This document shows positions 41,213-54,108 of a DNA stretch of 64,000 nucleotides, in pieces (the first letter of the stretch is position 1; each line of letters starts with the position of its first letter). Under the pieces are notes generated by a model. The model searched no databases. It worked only from the letters and a program-made list of their open reading frames with translations, and was not told where the DNA came from. Origin of the DNA: Variovorax sp. WS11. GTDB lineage: Bacteria; Pseudomonadota; Gammaproteobacteria; Burkholderiales; Burkholderiaceae_C. The stretch spans positions 1,674,001-1,738,000 of the forward strand of contig NZ_JAAGOW010000001.1 in assembly GCF_010499245.1 (NCBI RefSeq). Direction: 5' to 3'. A program made the position numbers and the translations under genes.

Positions 41213-41410
41213 ATGCACATTCCCGACACCGACACTTCCGAATACGCGGCGCTGATCGAATTCGCCGCCACTTCGGGGCGCTCGTGTATCCACCCCAACG
41301 TCGAAAAGAACGCCGGCCAGCTCATCGCCCGTTTCTGGTCCGCCCGCGCTCAAGCCATGACCCAGTCGCTGACCGCGCTGGCCAAGGCCGCGACCGAGCG
41401 TCGCGACTGA
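41213..41410 (+). CDS. Small hypothetical protein
   Basis: 65 residues from ATG 41213 with GAGG close upstream. No signal or membrane span; mixed helix-like sequence (SEYAALIEFAATSGRS, then AQAMTQSLTALAKAATERRD). No family recognised. It stands alone, converging with the phosphatase gene 28 bases away. Codon positions look coding (GC-rich third positions), which is the main support. Confidence 0.5.
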   Translation: MHIPDTDTSEYAALIEFAATSGRSCIHPNVEKNAGQLIARFWSARAQAMTQSLTALAKAATERRD

Positions 41411-41437
41411 CCCCGGTCTTGCTCCCTCCCCTCCCCC

Positions 41438-42130
41438 TCAGACCGAAGCGCCGCGCCACCCCGCCAGCAAAGCCGGCAGTTCCGCCATGTCGCCGAACAC
41501 ATGGGCCACCCCCACCGCACGCAGCGCCTCGGGCCCGCTGTGGCCCAGGTCGGAGGGGCTGTAGCCGAAAACCGTGGCGCCGGCAGCAACACCGGCCGTG
41601 GCACCGGTCACCGTGTCCTCCACCACCGCGCAGCGCGCCGGGTCCACGCCCAGGGCCGCCGCCGCGGCCAGATAGACGTCCGGCGCCGGCTTGGAGCGCG
41701 GCGTTTCGTGGCCGCTGAAGATGCGGTCCTCGAAGGCGTCGAGCAGGCCGATCTTCTCCAGCTGCAGCCGGACCTTGTACCGATCGGCGCCCGAGGCACA
41801 GGCGATGCGGCCGGCGGTGCTCGCGTGCAGGCTGCGCACCGCGGCGGGCGCGCCGGCGATCTCGACCAGTTCGCGGTCCAGCGCCGCATTGCGCCGCTCC
41901 CTGAACTCGGCCAGCCAGTCGGGGGTGACGGTGAAGCCGGTCATGGTTTCGATCAGCGCCGTCTCGTCCTTGACGGCCTTGCCGGTGAAGGTGCGCATCG
42001 CCTCCTCCAGCGTGAGCTGCCAGCCGAGCTCGCCGAGCATCTCGGCGAGCACGCGGTTGGTGATGGGTTCGGAATCGACGAGCACGCCGTCGCAATCGAA
42101 GAGGACGGCGTCGAAGGGGATGGAAGGCAT
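41438..42130 (-). CDS. HAD-IA family phosphatase (beta-phosphoglucomutase/Gph-like)
   Basis: 230-residue cytoplasmic hydrolase. Motif I LFDCDGVLVDSEP, motif II Ser/Thr region IACASGADRYKVRLQLEKIGL, motif III Lys in RSKPAPDVYLAA, motif IV VVEDTVTGATAGVAAG. The cap-1 helical domain sits between motifs I and II. Substrate could be a sugar phosphate or phosphoglycolate; not resolvable. Located 30 bases downstream of thiC in the same direction, possibly co-transcribed. Confidence 0.87.
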   Translation of the reverse strand: MPSIPFDAVLFDCDGVLVDSEPITNRVLAEMLGELGWQLTLEEAMRTFTGKAVKDETALIETMTGFTVTPDWLAEFRERRNAALDRELVEIAGAPAAVRSLHASTAGRIACASGADRYKVRLQLEKIGLLDAFEDRIFSGHETPRSKPAPDVYLAAAAALGVDPARCAVVEDTVTGATAGVAAGATVFGYSPSDLGHSGPEALRAVGVAHVFGDMAELPALLAGWRGASV

Positions 42131-42160
42131 GGGGCGATCCTATCAACCGCCCCGCCCCCT

Positions 42161-44224
<2,064 letters not shown>

Positions 44225-44229
44225 GACCG

Positions 44230-44259
44230 ATTCTAGGCCCCGTGCGGGAAAGGGATCAA
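44230..44259 (-). promoter_or_regulatory. thiC promoter
   Basis: Minus strand TTGATC (44254-44259), 18-base spacer, TAGAAT (44230-44235). The -35 overlaps the stop of the DedA-rhodanese gene, and the predicted start near 44223 coincides with the first base of the TPP riboswitch. Confidence 0.65.
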
Positions 44260-45236
44260 GCGGGATGTGCGGCGGCGGCCGGCGGCACGTCGGCGTCGAG
44301 CGGGGCGGGCTCCGAATCCAGCGCCTCGGCAGCGGCCCAGGCTGCGATGCCGCCGGCGAGCACGCGCACGCGCGGCAGGCCGGCCTTGGACAGCAGTCGC
44401 GCGGCGGCGATGGCGGTCTCGTCGTTCGGACAGTCGCAGAACACCACGAGCTCGCGCGCGGCCTGCAGCTCGGCCAGGCGATCGTCCAGTTCACCATAGG
44501 TGATGCCGACGGCGCCTGGCACGGCCCGGTCGTCGATCTTGCGCGTTTCGACCGAGCGCAGGTCGACCACCATGAGGCGCGCGCCAACCGCCAGGGCCTC
44601 GCGCAGCGCGCCGACCTCGACGTGCTCGATATCCTCGACCTGCCGCGCGATGCGGCGTTCGCGATAGCGCCAGGCGACGAAGGCGGCCAGCAGCAGCGTG
44701 CCGACCAGCGTGGCCGTGAGGCCGACGCTGGACATCACCGCCAGCACGTCCTGGATCGCGCCATGGAACAGCCCGCCGAGCGCCAGGAAGCCCAGCGCCC
44801 AGATCAGCGCCGCCAGCGTTTCGTAGGCCATGAAGCGCGTGTTCGACATGCCCAGCGCGCCGGCCATCGGCGGCGCGACCACCGAGACGCCCGGCACGAA
44901 CTTGGCCGCGATCAGCGAAAGGCCGCCCCAGCGGCCGAGGATGGACTCGCTGCGCCGCACGCAGGTGTCGGCCGACAGCGAGATGCGGCAGAGGAAGCGC
45001 ATCACGCGGTAGCCCCAGCGGCGCCCGGCCAGGAACCAGGCGCCGTCGCCGAGGATGTTGCCGAGCACGGCGGCCAGCAGCACGGCGATGAAGGACAGCT
45101 GTCCACCGACGGCGAGCCCGCCGGCGACGATCAGAAAAGGCGCAGCCGGCACCGGCGCGCCCAGGCGGGTCGCCAGCGTGGCCAGGAAGACCACGGCGGC
45201 GCCCTGCGCGGAGAGAAGAGCGACGAGATCGTTCAT
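44256..45236 (-). CDS. DedA-family membrane protein fused to a rhodanese domain
   Basis: 326 residues. Residues 1-205 are a DedA/SNARE-associated membrane protein (ATRLGAPVPAAPFLIVAGGLA, GNILGDGAWFLAGRRWGYRVMRF, AAKFVPGVSVVAPPMAG) with about five spans. Residues 220-310 are a cytoplasmic rhodanese domain (VVDLRSVETRKIDDRAVPGAVGI) with an active-site Cys loop VFCDCPNDETA. DedA proteins support membrane lipid or undecaprenyl-phosphate handling; the rhodanese may add persulfide or redox sensing. Starts three bases after the DUF3047 stop. Confidence 0.9.
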   Translation of the reverse strand: MNDLVALLSAQGAAVVFLATLATRLGAPVPAAPFLIVAGGLAVGGQLSFIAVLLAAVLGNILGDGAWFLAGRRWGYRVMRFLCRISLSADTCVRRSESILGRWGGLSLIAAKFVPGVSVVAPPMAGALGMSNTRFMAYETLAALIWALGFLALGGLFHGAIQDVLAVMSSVGLTATLVGTLLLAAFVAWRYRERRIARQVEDIEHVEVGALREALAVGARLMVVDLRSVETRKIDDRAVPGAVGITYGELDDRLAELQAARELVVFCDCPNDETAIAAARLLSKAGLPRVRVLAGGIAAWAAAEALDSEPAPLDADVPPAAAAHPA

Positions 45237-45238
45237 CG

Positions 45239-46084
45239 CTATTCCGCCGAGCCGGCGCGCGCCGGCGGTAGCACGAATCCGGCGCTGCGCGTCGTCGCGA
45301 AGCTGCGCAGGTCGATGTCGGTGAAATAGGCCAAGCCGTGGCCCTGGGTGTTGTCCGCGTCGGCCGAGACCGCGACCGCCACCACGTCGGGCAGGGTGTC
45401 GCCGGCCTCGTCGCCGAAGGCGCGCTTGTAGTCGGCCAGCAGGTTGCGGCGCTCGCTCACGAAGGCCGCCTTGTCGGCCGCGGGACCGGACTCGAGCACC
45501 ACCATGCGCATGCGCTGGGTGAAGGCGTTGACCAGCGAGGTGCCCTTGGCTTCCTTCTTGTCCCACACGTAGCACAGCGCTTCGCTGGGCACCTCTTCGC
45601 CGGTGGTGCGGCGCGCGAGCGCCAGGCGGGTGCGTTCGCCGAAGGACAGGCGCTCGGCCGGAAAGTCGAAGAAGACGCAGAGCTTGGCGGCGCCGTCGTC
45701 GCCGGCACGGGTGCGCAGGTTGGCGTCTTCCACGAAGGTGTCGACGCGCCAGCGCCAGGCCAGCGTGGTGGAGGGGTTGAGCGGCACGCGGGTGGCGTGC
45801 ACGAGGTTGCCGTAGGACTGGTCGGCCTCGACCTTCAGCACCTTCTGCGCGCCCTCCTGGATCACCTCGAAGCGGGTCGGCGTCTTGTTGGGCAGGCTGG
45901 TGAAGCGCCACGGCTGGGGCGCCTGGCCACCACGGGCGCTGGAGAAGGGGGTGACCGTGAGTTCGTCGGCATGGGCAGCCGGCGCGACCAGCCAGAGGGC
46001 AAAGGCGGCAATCGGCGCGGCCAGCATCGCGCCGATCCAACGGGATGCGGTCGGGATGATGATCGTGCTGTACTTCGTCGCCAT
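45239..46084 (-). CDS. DUF3047 secreted protein
   Basis: 281 residues with a signal-anchor-like N-terminus (residues 15-40, ending PAAHA-DE), so periplasmic. WRFTSLPNKTPTRFEVIQEGAQKVLKVEAD, LAWRWRVD and CVFFDFPAERLSFGERTRLALA are typical of DUF3047, a beta-sandwich family of unknown role. Operon with the DedA-rhodanese gene. Its upstream 186-base gap contains two hairpins and a possible promoter. Confidence 0.82.
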   Translation of the reverse strand: MATKYSTIIIPTASRWIGAMLAAPIAAFALWLVAPAAHADELTVTPFSSARGGQAPQPWRFTSLPNKTPTRFEVIQEGAQKVLKVEADQSYGNLVHATRVPLNPSTTLAWRWRVDTFVEDANLRTRAGDDGAAKLCVFFDFPAERLSFGERTRLALARRTTGEEVPSEALCYVWDKKEAKGTSLVNAFTQRMRMVVLESGPAADKAAFVSERRNLLADYKRAFGDEAGDTLPDVVAVAVSADADNTQGHGLAYFTDIDLRSFATTRSAGFVLPPARAGSAE

Positions 46085-46162
46085 GGTGCCCTCGGTGCGG
46101 TATTTCTCTGAGACTGGAAGGAGTGTGGGGCCCGAGGCGCCGCGGATAAAGTAGCCAAAAGG

Positions 46163-46221
46163 AATCGGACTGTCTCCGATTTGCGCACAATGCCCCGCCT
46201 TGCTATCGAATCCGTAGCAAG
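46163..46221. repeat. Two perfect hairpins in the ychJ/DUF3047 gap
   Basis: AATCGGA-CTGTC-TCCGATT (46163-46181) followed on the minus strand by CCTTTT, a probable terminator for ychJ; and CTTGCTA...TAGCAAG (46199-46221) with a nine-base loop. The remainder of 46085-46270 shows nothing definite. Confidence 0.5.
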
Positions 46222-46270
46222 AAAGCCAGGCTCGATCAGGCAGTCTGAGTATTGAAAGCGCAGCGCCGAT

Positions 46271-46699
46271 TCAGCGCATCACCCCGTCGAGGTAGTACCA
46301 ACGGAGGAGGCGGCCCTCCCCCTCCTCGCGCACGAAGCGGCTGCGCTCCCCAAGACGGGTGGCTGCGCCCGAGCGGCTGCGCTGGCGGGCCACGAACTCG
46401 ACTTCGGCATGGTGGGCATCGCGCTCGACATGGGCGCGCACCTCCAGGCCCAGCCATTTCACGCCGGGCTCGAAGTCCAGGCGCTCCGGGCGGTGCGAGG
46501 GATGCCAGGTCGCCAGCAGGTAGTCGGCCCGTTCCCGCACGAAGGCGGTGTAGCGCGAGCGCATCAGCGTTTCGGCGTCCGGAGCCGGGGTGCGCGCGAA
46601 GTCGTCCAGGTAGCGGCCGCAGCAGCCGCCATAGGCAAGCACGGCGCCGCGGGGGTCGCGGCGGCCGCAGGGGCAAGGATCGGGTGCGGATCTGGGCAT
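46271..46699 (-). CDS. ychJ: YchJ-family SEC-C motif protein (UPF0225)
   Basis: 142 residues. The N-terminal PCPCGRRDPRGAVLAYGGCCGRYL is a SEC-C-type zinc knuckle (paired Cys), and MRSRYTAFVRERADYLLATWHPSHRP is the diagnostic YchJ block, followed by a NTF2-like C-terminal sheet. Function unknown; SEC-C motifs bind zinc and protein partners. Divergent from the LuxR-type gene. Confidence 0.88.
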   Translation of the reverse strand: MPRSAPDPCPCGRRDPRGAVLAYGGCCGRYLDDFARTPAPDAETLMRSRYTAFVRERADYLLATWHPSHRPERLDFEPGVKWLGLEVRAHVERDAHHAEVEFVARQRSRSGAATRLGERSRFVREEGEGRLLRWYYLDGVMR

Positions 46700-46798
46700 C
46701 GAGGGCTTACGCGGGTGCGCGCATTGTGCAACCCTGAATCGCCCGATGGCGCGATGCTTGCTCGCAGCCTAGGCTCGGCAAGGACGAGGAGAACGGCC

Positions 46799-47533
46799 AT
46801 GTACCTGAAGGCTACGGAACAGCAGGCGCTGTGCGGCATCTTCGCGCTGCTCGCACAGGACCAGGGCGAGCGCGAAATCCGCGAACGCATGGGCTGGGCA
46901 CTGCTGGATCTGCTGCGGGCGGACCAGTTCGCCTCCTTCGTGTGGGATGCGGAAAGCGGGACTTTCGGGAAGCGGGTCGCGCTGAACATGGAGGCCGACA
47001 ACCTCGACCGCTATGCGCAGTGGCATCAGCACCATGACCCCATCACCTTCGTGCTGCAAGCGCGCCGCCGTGCCACCCGCGTGACCGAGGTGATGCCGCA
47101 GCGCGCGCTGATGCGCACCGCATTCTTCAACGACTTCCTGTCGCGCGACGGCCTGCACTGGGGCATGAACCTGCACGCCTTCGACGGCGAGCGCGCACTG
47201 GGCGACCTTCGGATCTGGCGGCGGCGCGGGCGCGGAGACTTCGGCGCGCACGAGGCGGAGTTGCTGGACCTGATCGAGCCGGCCTTCATCGGCGCCTTGC
47301 AGCGCGCGCAGCGAAAGGCCTCGCCCGCCGCCGCACGCGAGGCGGCCTGGGCCAGCCTGAGCACGCGCGAGCAGCAGGTGGCGCACGCGGTATGCGAAGG
47401 GCTGACCGACAAGGAGATCGCGCGGCGCGCGGGCGTCGGCGTGCCGACGGTGCGCACCTACCTGCGGCGCATCTTCGCCAAGCTGGGCATCGAGCGGCGC
47501 TCGGCGTTGGCGGCGTGGGTGCCGGGGCGTTGA
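46799..47533 (+). CDS. LuxR-family transcriptional regulator
   Basis: 244 residues from ATG 46799 behind AGGAG. The first about 165 residues form a sensor-like domain without the autoinducer-site residues of quorum regulators (RADQFASFVWDAESGTFGK, HHDPITFVLQARR). The C-terminal LSTREQQVAHAVCEGLTDKEIARRAGVGVPTVRTYLRRIFAKLGI is a GerE-type helix-turn-helix. Targets and ligand unknown. Converges with the amidase gene. Confidence 0.88.
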   Translation: MYLKATEQQALCGIFALLAQDQGEREIRERMGWALLDLLRADQFASFVWDAESGTFGKRVALNMEADNLDRYAQWHQHHDPITFVLQARRRATRVTEVMPQRALMRTAFFNDFLSRDGLHWGMNLHAFDGERALGDLRIWRRRGRGDFGAHEAELLDLIEPAFIGALQRAQRKASPAAAREAAWASLSTREQQVAHAVCEGLTDKEIARRAGVGVPTVRTYLRRIFAKLGIERRSALAAWVPGR

Positions 47534-47565
47534 GCTGCCCCTATTTGGCCGGCACAGGCAGCCGC

Positions 47566-49059
<1,494 letters not shown>

Positions 49060-49148
49060 GGCGGACGCTTCCGTGGAACGAAGGTTCCATGGTGCGCCGC
49101 CGCGCCGTGCTTGTCTGTCATCCGTATCGATGACAGCCCAGCAGCGCG

Positions 49149-50279
49149 TCAAGCCAGCGCGCGTTGGATGAGCAGCTTCTGGATGTCGGACGTGCCTTCG
49201 TAGATCTGGCACACCCGCACGTCGCGGTAGATGCGCTCCAGCGGGAAGTCGCTGACGTAGCCGTAGCCGCCCAGCGTCTGGATGGCAGCGCTGCAGACGC
49301 GCTCGGCCATCTCGCTGGCGAACAGCTTGGCCATGGCCGCTTCCTTCAGGCAGGGCAGCCCGGCGTCGCGCAGGCTGGCCGCATGCCAGATCAGCTGGCG
49401 CGCGGCCTCGAGCTGGGTCGCGCAGTCCGCCAGCCTGAAGCCCACGGCCTGCTGCTCGAAGATCGGGCCGCCGAAGGCCTGGCGCTCCTTGGCATAGGCC
49501 AGTGCCGCCTCGAAGGCGCTGCGCGCCATGCCCACGCTCTGCGCGGCGATGCCGATGCGGCCGCCCTCCAGCGCGCCGAGCGCGATCTTGTAGCCCTCGC
49601 CTTCCTGCCCGATCAGGTTCTCGGCCGGGATGCGGCAGGCGTCGAAGTTGATCTGGGCGGTGTCGCTGGAGTGCTGGCCCAGCTTGTCCTCCAGCCGCGC
49701 GACGGTGTAGCCCGGCGCGTCGGTGGGCACGATGAAGGCGCTCATGCCGCGCTTGCCCGCGCCCTTGTCGGTGACGGCGATCACGATCGCCACCTGCCCG
49801 TTCTGGCCGCTGGTGATGAACTGCTTGACGCCGTCGATCACCCAGCCGTCCCCGTCCTTGCGCGCGGTGGTGCGCAGCGAAGAGGCATCGCTGCCGGCCT
49901 GCGGCTCGGTCAGGCAGAAGGCGCCCAGCATCTGCCCCTGCGCCAGCGGCTGCAGCCATTTCTTCTTCTGCTGTGCGTTGCCGTAGCGCATGAGGATGGC
50001 GTTGATCGGGCAGTTGGTAACGCTGATGGCGGTGCTGGTGCCGCCGTCGCCGGCCGCGATCTCTTCCAGCACGAGGGCCAGCGTGAGGTAGTCGAGGCCG
50101 GCTCCGCCGTCCTCTTCCGGCACGCAGATGCCGTAGGCGCCCAGCGCCGCCAGGCCCGCGTGGGCTTCCTTCGGAAAGAGGTGCTCGCGGTCCCAGCGCG
50201 GGGCGTTCGGCCAGAGCTCGGCCTGGGCGAAGGCGCGCACCGCGTCGCGGATCGCTTCCTGGTCGGGGGTCAGCAGCAT
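49149..50279 (-). CDS. Acyl-CoA dehydrogenase
   Basis: 376-residue FAD enzyme of fatty or branched acyl-CoA oxidation. CLTEPQAGSDASSL and QFITSGQNGQVAIVIA are the two ACAD signatures, and QIYEGTSDIQK places the catalytic Glu as in short/medium-chain and butyryl-CoA enzymes, unlike the isovaleryl-type enzyme at 38.8 kb. Lies with thiolase, AceK and LiuR on the minus strand, probably a second acyl-CoA degradation operon. Confidence 0.93.
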   Translation of the reverse strand: MLLTPDQEAIRDAVRAFAQAELWPNAPRWDREHLFPKEAHAGLAALGAYGICVPEEDGGAGLDYLTLALVLEEIAAGDGGTSTAISVTNCPINAILMRYGNAQQKKKWLQPLAQGQMLGAFCLTEPQAGSDASSLRTTARKDGDGWVIDGVKQFITSGQNGQVAIVIAVTDKGAGKRGMSAFIVPTDAPGYTVARLEDKLGQHSSDTAQINFDACRIPAENLIGQEGEGYKIALGALEGGRIGIAAQSVGMARSAFEAALAYAKERQAFGGPIFEQQAVGFRLADCATQLEAARQLIWHAASLRDAGLPCLKEAAMAKLFASEMAERVCSAAIQTLGGYGYVSDFPLERIYRDVRVCQIYEGTSDIQKLLIQRALA

Positions 50280-50446
50280 GGCGACTCCTTGATGGCGAAG
50301 GCCGGGGGCATAAAGGATGTCTCCGAGAGTGGGGAATCCGTCATTCTAGGGAGCGCTCGCCCTGCCCGGCCCGCGCCCGCCGCTGGCCAAGAAATGTCAC
50401 AGGCCGCCGAAAAACGGCAAAAAGTGTCAACCCGTGCGGGATTGCG

Positions 50447-50965
50447 TCAGGCGGCCAGCAAGGCCGCGGCGGCCCGGGCAATGGCTCGCGCGTTCAGCTG
50501 CGCCGAGGTGCGCAGCACGCCCTGCCAGTAGCGCTCGACCGCCTCGAGGCCGCCGGCCTTCTCCTGCTGCTCGAAGGGGATGTGAAGAGACCAGTCGTTG
50601 AGGCCGAGGAAATGGATGCGAAAGACCTCGCCATGGAATTCGGCGGTTTCCTCCGCAGTGACGTCGCGGCTGACCAGAGGACCCTGCTCGAATTGCAGGC
50701 TCAGGGCGTCGAGGTAGCCGCAGGCCATGGCCAGCCGGATCTGCGTTAGCTCGCTCGCCTTCAGGCCCTGCGCCGTTTCCAGGCGCAGCCCGGGCACCGT
50801 ACCGCCGTACCCCTGGGCCGCGGCGTCGCTGCCGACATCGCCCGCCGCCCAGCACGCATAGTGAAAGCCGCGGTCCGCGAGGTAGCTGTAGACCGATGCG
50901 ACGCGCCCTTGACCCAACAGCAGGCGAAGCTTCTTGAACTGGGCCTGCGAGATCGGTGAGGGCAT
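50447..50965 (-). CDS. Hypothetical protein, unknown function
   Basis: 172 residues from ATG 50965 with GGAG about eleven bases upstream. No signal peptide or membrane span; mainly helical. Segments such as GRVASVYSYLADRGFHYACWAAGDVGS and VFRIHFLGLNDWSLHIPFEQQEKAGG recur loosely in helical effector-like proteins as I remember them, but I cannot name the family. It interrupts an otherwise metabolic series between the thiolase and the acyl-CoA dehydrogenase. Gaps of 106 and 167 bases on either side suggest it is not tightly coupled. Confidence 0.7.
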   Translation of the reverse strand: MPSPISQAQFKKLRLLLGQGRVASVYSYLADRGFHYACWAAGDVGSDAAAQGYGGTVPGLRLETAQGLKASELTQIRLAMACGYLDALSLQFEQGPLVSRDVTAEETAEFHGEVFRIHFLGLNDWSLHIPFEQQEKAGGLEAVERYWQGVLRTSAQLNARAIARAAAALLAA

Positions 50966-51071
50966 AGACAAAAAACTCCAGCATCGGAAAGTTGCGCATC
51001 GAACGAGGCGCCCCTTGCCGATGGTCAGCGCCTTCGCGGTGCTGTATCTGCAGTTATCGTGCCCGCCTGTT

Positions 51072-52256
51072 TCAGACCAGTTCGAGCGCGACCGCCGTGC
51101 CCTCGCCGCCGCCGATGCACAGGGTGGCGACGCCGCGCTTCTTGCCCTTTTGCTGGAGCGCATGGATGAGCGTGACCATGATGCGCGCGCCGCTGGCGCC
51201 GATGGGATGGCCCAGCGCGCAGGCGCCGCCGTGCACATTGACCACTGCATGCGAGACGTCGAGCTCGTGCATCAGCGCCATCGGCACGACGGCGAAGGCC
51301 TCGTTGACCTCCCACAGGTCCACGTCCTTCACGCCCCATCCGGTCTTCTTGAAGAGCTTGGCCACCGCGCCGACCGGAGCGGTCGAGAACCACTCGGGCT
51401 GCTGCGCGTGGGTGGCATGGCCGAGGAGGCGCGCGATGGGCTTGGCGCCCAGCTTCTTCGCGGTGCTCTCGGTCATCATCACCAGCGCCGCGGCGCCGTC
51501 ATTGATCGAGGAGCTGGAGGCGGCGGTGATGGTGCCGCCTTCCTTCTTGAAAGCCGGCTTGAGGCTGGGAATCTTGTCGAGCTTGACCTTGCCCGGGCCC
51601 TCGTCGATCTCGACCAGGGTGTCGCCGCCGCGGCCCTTGACCAGGACCGGCGCGATCTCGGCCTTGAAGGCGCCCGAAGTGGTGGCGGCCTTGGCGCGCT
51701 CCACGCTGGCGATCGCGAAGGCGTCCTGCTGCTCGCGCGTGAACTTGTACTTGGCCGCACAGTCCTCGCCGAAGGTGCCCATGGAGCGGCCGGGCTGGTA
51801 GGCGTCTTCGAGGCCGTCGAGCATCATGTGGTCGAAGATGCGGTCGTGGCCCATGCGGTAGCCGCCGCGGCCCTTGAGCATGAGGTAGGGCGCGTTGGTC
51901 ATGCTCTCCATGCCGCCGGCGACCATCACCTCGTGCGTGCCCGCGAGCAGCAGGTCGTGCGCCAGCATTGCGGCCTTCATGGCCGAGCCGCACATCTTGC
52001 TGAGCGTGACGGCCCCCGTGCTGTCGGGCAGGCCGCCCTTGTAGGCCGCCTGGCGCGCCGGCGCCTGGCCCTGGCCGGCCATCAGGCAGTTGCCGAACAG
52101 CACCTCGCCGACCGTGTCGGGTGCGATACCCGCGCGCTCGACGGCGGCCTTGATGGCCACGCCGCCCAGGTCGTGCGCGGCAAGGGAAGAAAAGTCGCCC
52201 TGGAAGCCGCCCATGGGGGTACGCGCGGCGCCGACGATGACGATGGATTCGGACAT
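51072..52256 (-). CDS. Acetyl-CoA C-acetyltransferase (thiolase)
   Basis: 394 residues, biosynthetic/degradative thiolase II. SKMCGSAMKAAML holds the nucleophilic Cys, GGACALGHPIGASGARIM the His, and CIGGGEGTAVALE the second Cys position of the C-terminal motif (CxGGG). Cleaves acetoacetyl-CoA, the logical sink for acetoacetate formed by the leucine pathway once activated. 24 bases downstream of aceK. Confidence 0.94.
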   Translation of the reverse strand: MSESIVIVGAARTPMGGFQGDFSSLAAHDLGGVAIKAAVERAGIAPDTVGEVLFGNCLMAGQGQAPARQAAYKGGLPDSTGAVTLSKMCGSAMKAAMLAHDLLLAGTHEVMVAGGMESMTNAPYLMLKGRGGYRMGHDRIFDHMMLDGLEDAYQPGRSMGTFGEDCAAKYKFTREQQDAFAIASVERAKAATTSGAFKAEIAPVLVKGRGGDTLVEIDEGPGKVKLDKIPSLKPAFKKEGGTITAASSSSINDGAAALVMMTESTAKKLGAKPIARLLGHATHAQQPEWFSTAPVGAVAKLFKKTGWGVKDVDLWEVNEAFAVVPMALMHELDVSHAVVNVHGGACALGHPIGASGARIMVTLIHALQQKGKKRGVATLCIGGGEGTAVALELV

Positions 52257-52280
52257 GAAGTGCTCCTTTTCAAGTTGATT

Positions 52281-54092
52281 TCAAAAGTACGGCGCGTGGC
52301 CATCGTGCTGAAAGCGCTGCGCCTCGTCATAGGGGAAAACATCGAGCATCTGGCCGGCCTGGATGCGCTCCTTGTGGCTCTGCCAGAAGGCGGCGTCGAG
52401 CAGGTCGGCATGGTGGGCCATGAAGGCTTCGCGCACCGCCTGGTTGCCGAGCAGGAAGGGGCCGAAGGTCTCGGGGAAGACGTCCTTCGGGCCGACCGAA
52501 TACCAGACTTCGCCGCTCAACTCGTCCTCCTCGTGGACCGGGGTCGGCACGCGGCGGAAGTTGCAGTCGGTGAGGTACTCGATCTCGTCGTAGTCGTAGA
52601 ACACCACCTTGCCGCCGCGCGTGACGCCGAAGTTCTTCCACAGCATGTCGCCGGGGAAGATGTTCGCCGCAACCATGTCCTTGATGGCATTGCCGTACTC
52701 GATGACTGCGTGCTCCAGCTGCTTGCCCGCCCGGTGGGCATGCTCGGGATGCTCCAGTTGGTCGAAGGCCTCCTGCAGGTAGATGTTGAGCGGGATCATG
52801 CGGCGCTCGATGTAGACATGCTTGAGCACCACCTCCATCTCCCCGTTGCCGTCGCGGTCGCCGATCTCGAGCTGGCTGGGCGCGAACTGCTTGATCTCCT
52901 CGATCAGCCCCGGCTCGAAGCGGTCCAGCGGGAAGCCGACGTCGCTGTACTCCAGCGTGTCGGCCATGCGGCCCACGCGGTCGTGCTGCTTGACCAGCAT
53001 GTACTTGCTCTTGATCTGCTCGCGCGTGGTGTCCTTCTGCGGCGGATAGAAGTCCTTGATCAGCTTGAACACGTAGGGGAATGAGGGCAGGTCGAACACC
53101 AGCATCACCATGCCCTTGATGCCGGGCGCGGTGCGGAACCGGTCTGTCGAGTAGTTCAGGTGATAGAGGAAGTCGCGGTAGAAGAGCGTCTTGCCCTGCT
53201 TGGCCAGCCCGAGGGCGTTGTAGATCTCGGCGCGCGGCTTCCTCGGCATCAGCGAGCGCAGGAACTGCACATAGGCCGATGGCACCTCCATGTCGACCAT
53301 GAAGTAGGCCCGCGCGAAGCTGAAGAGCATCTGCAGGTCTTCCTCGCCGAAGAGCGCGGCGTCGATGTAGAACTTGCCGGCGCGGTCGTGCAGGATCGGC
53401 AGCGCGAAGGGCAGCTCGATGAAGCCGTTGATGATCTTGCCCACCACGTAGGCGCCCTTGTTGCGATAGAAGAGCCCCGACAGCACCTGCAGCTGGAAGT
53501 TGGCGCGCAGCTTGACCTGGTGGAAGCGCCCGAGGATGGCCGCGGCGACGCGCTCGGCATCGCGCCGGATGTCGGCGTAACGGCCCTGCAGCGCGTAGTC
53601 CTCGAGCAGCTGGCCGACCGTGTCGGCCAGCGTGTGCTGCTCGGGATAGTAGGCGCGGTAGGTGGGCGCGCCGCGCGGCTCGATGTACTCGGTGCTGATG
53701 GCCGGCCGCACGAAGATGAAGTCGTTCTGGAAGTAGGCGCGGTGCAGGATCTTCGTGGTGACCGAGTTGAAGAAGGTCTCGGCCAGCTCGGGCTGGTGGT
53801 GGTCGACCAAGAGGCCGATGAAGTGCAGCTTGACCTGGTGCCAGACGTCCATGGGCTGCTCGCCGGCCTTGAACTCCTTCTCGAGTCGGGCCACGGCTTC
53901 GCTCACCCGCAGGTCGTAGAACTCGATGCGCTCGCGCTGCGCCCGCTGCTGGCCATGCCAGTCGGCGGTCTCGAAGCGGTGCTTGGCGCGCGCCGACTCG
54001 GCGCGGAAGAGGCGGTAGTGGCGATCGAAGCCGTCGCGCATCGCCTTGGCGATGTCATAGGCGAGCGGGGAATCGAGGCGCTGCGGGAACAT
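52281..54092 (-). CDS. aceK: Isocitrate dehydrogenase kinase/phosphatase
   Basis: Bifunctional enzyme that phosphorylates and dephosphorylates isocitrate dehydrogenase, steering carbon between the TCA cycle and glyoxylate bypass during growth on acetate or fatty acids. 603 residues, near the usual 570-600. N-terminal regulatory domain [23 protein letters not shown]; kinase-domain segments [33 protein letters not shown] and [15 protein letters not shown] with the metal Asp. Here it is separated from aceA/aceB and sits with acyl-CoA catabolism. Confidence 0.96.
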   Translation of the reverse strand: MFPQRLDSPLAYDIAKAMRDGFDRHYRLFRAESARAKHRFETADWHGQQRAQRERIEFYDLRVSEAVARLEKEFKAGEQPMDVWHQVKLHFIGLLVDHHQPELAETFFNSVTTKILHRAYFQNDFIFVRPAISTEYIEPRGAPTYRAYYPEQHTLADTVGQLLEDYALQGRYADIRRDAERVAAAILGRFHQVKLRANFQLQVLSGLFYRNKGAYVVGKIINGFIELPFALPILHDRAGKFYIDAALFGEEDLQMLFSFARAYFMVDMEVPSAYVQFLRSLMPRKPRAEIYNALGLAKQGKTLFYRDFLYHLNYSTDRFRTAPGIKGMVMLVFDLPSFPYVFKLIKDFYPPQKDTTREQIKSKYMLVKQHDRVGRMADTLEYSDVGFPLDRFEPGLIEEIKQFAPSQLEIGDRDGNGEMEVVLKHVYIERRMIPLNIYLQEAFDQLEHPEHAHRAGKQLEHAVIEYGNAIKDMVAANIFPGDMLWKNFGVTRGGKVVFYDYDEIEYLTDCNFRRVPTPVHEEDELSGEVWYSVGPKDVFPETFGPFLLGNQAVREAFMAHHADLLDAAFWQSHKERIQAGQMLDVFPYDEAQRFQHDGHAPYF

Positions 54093-54108
54093 GGGCAGGG
54101 CTCAGGCC

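Noticed and set aside
50395..50435. Rho-independent terminator at GCCG-AAAAA-CGGC
   Set aside because: Stem of four pairs only and no U-tract in the direction that would be useful for either neighbour.
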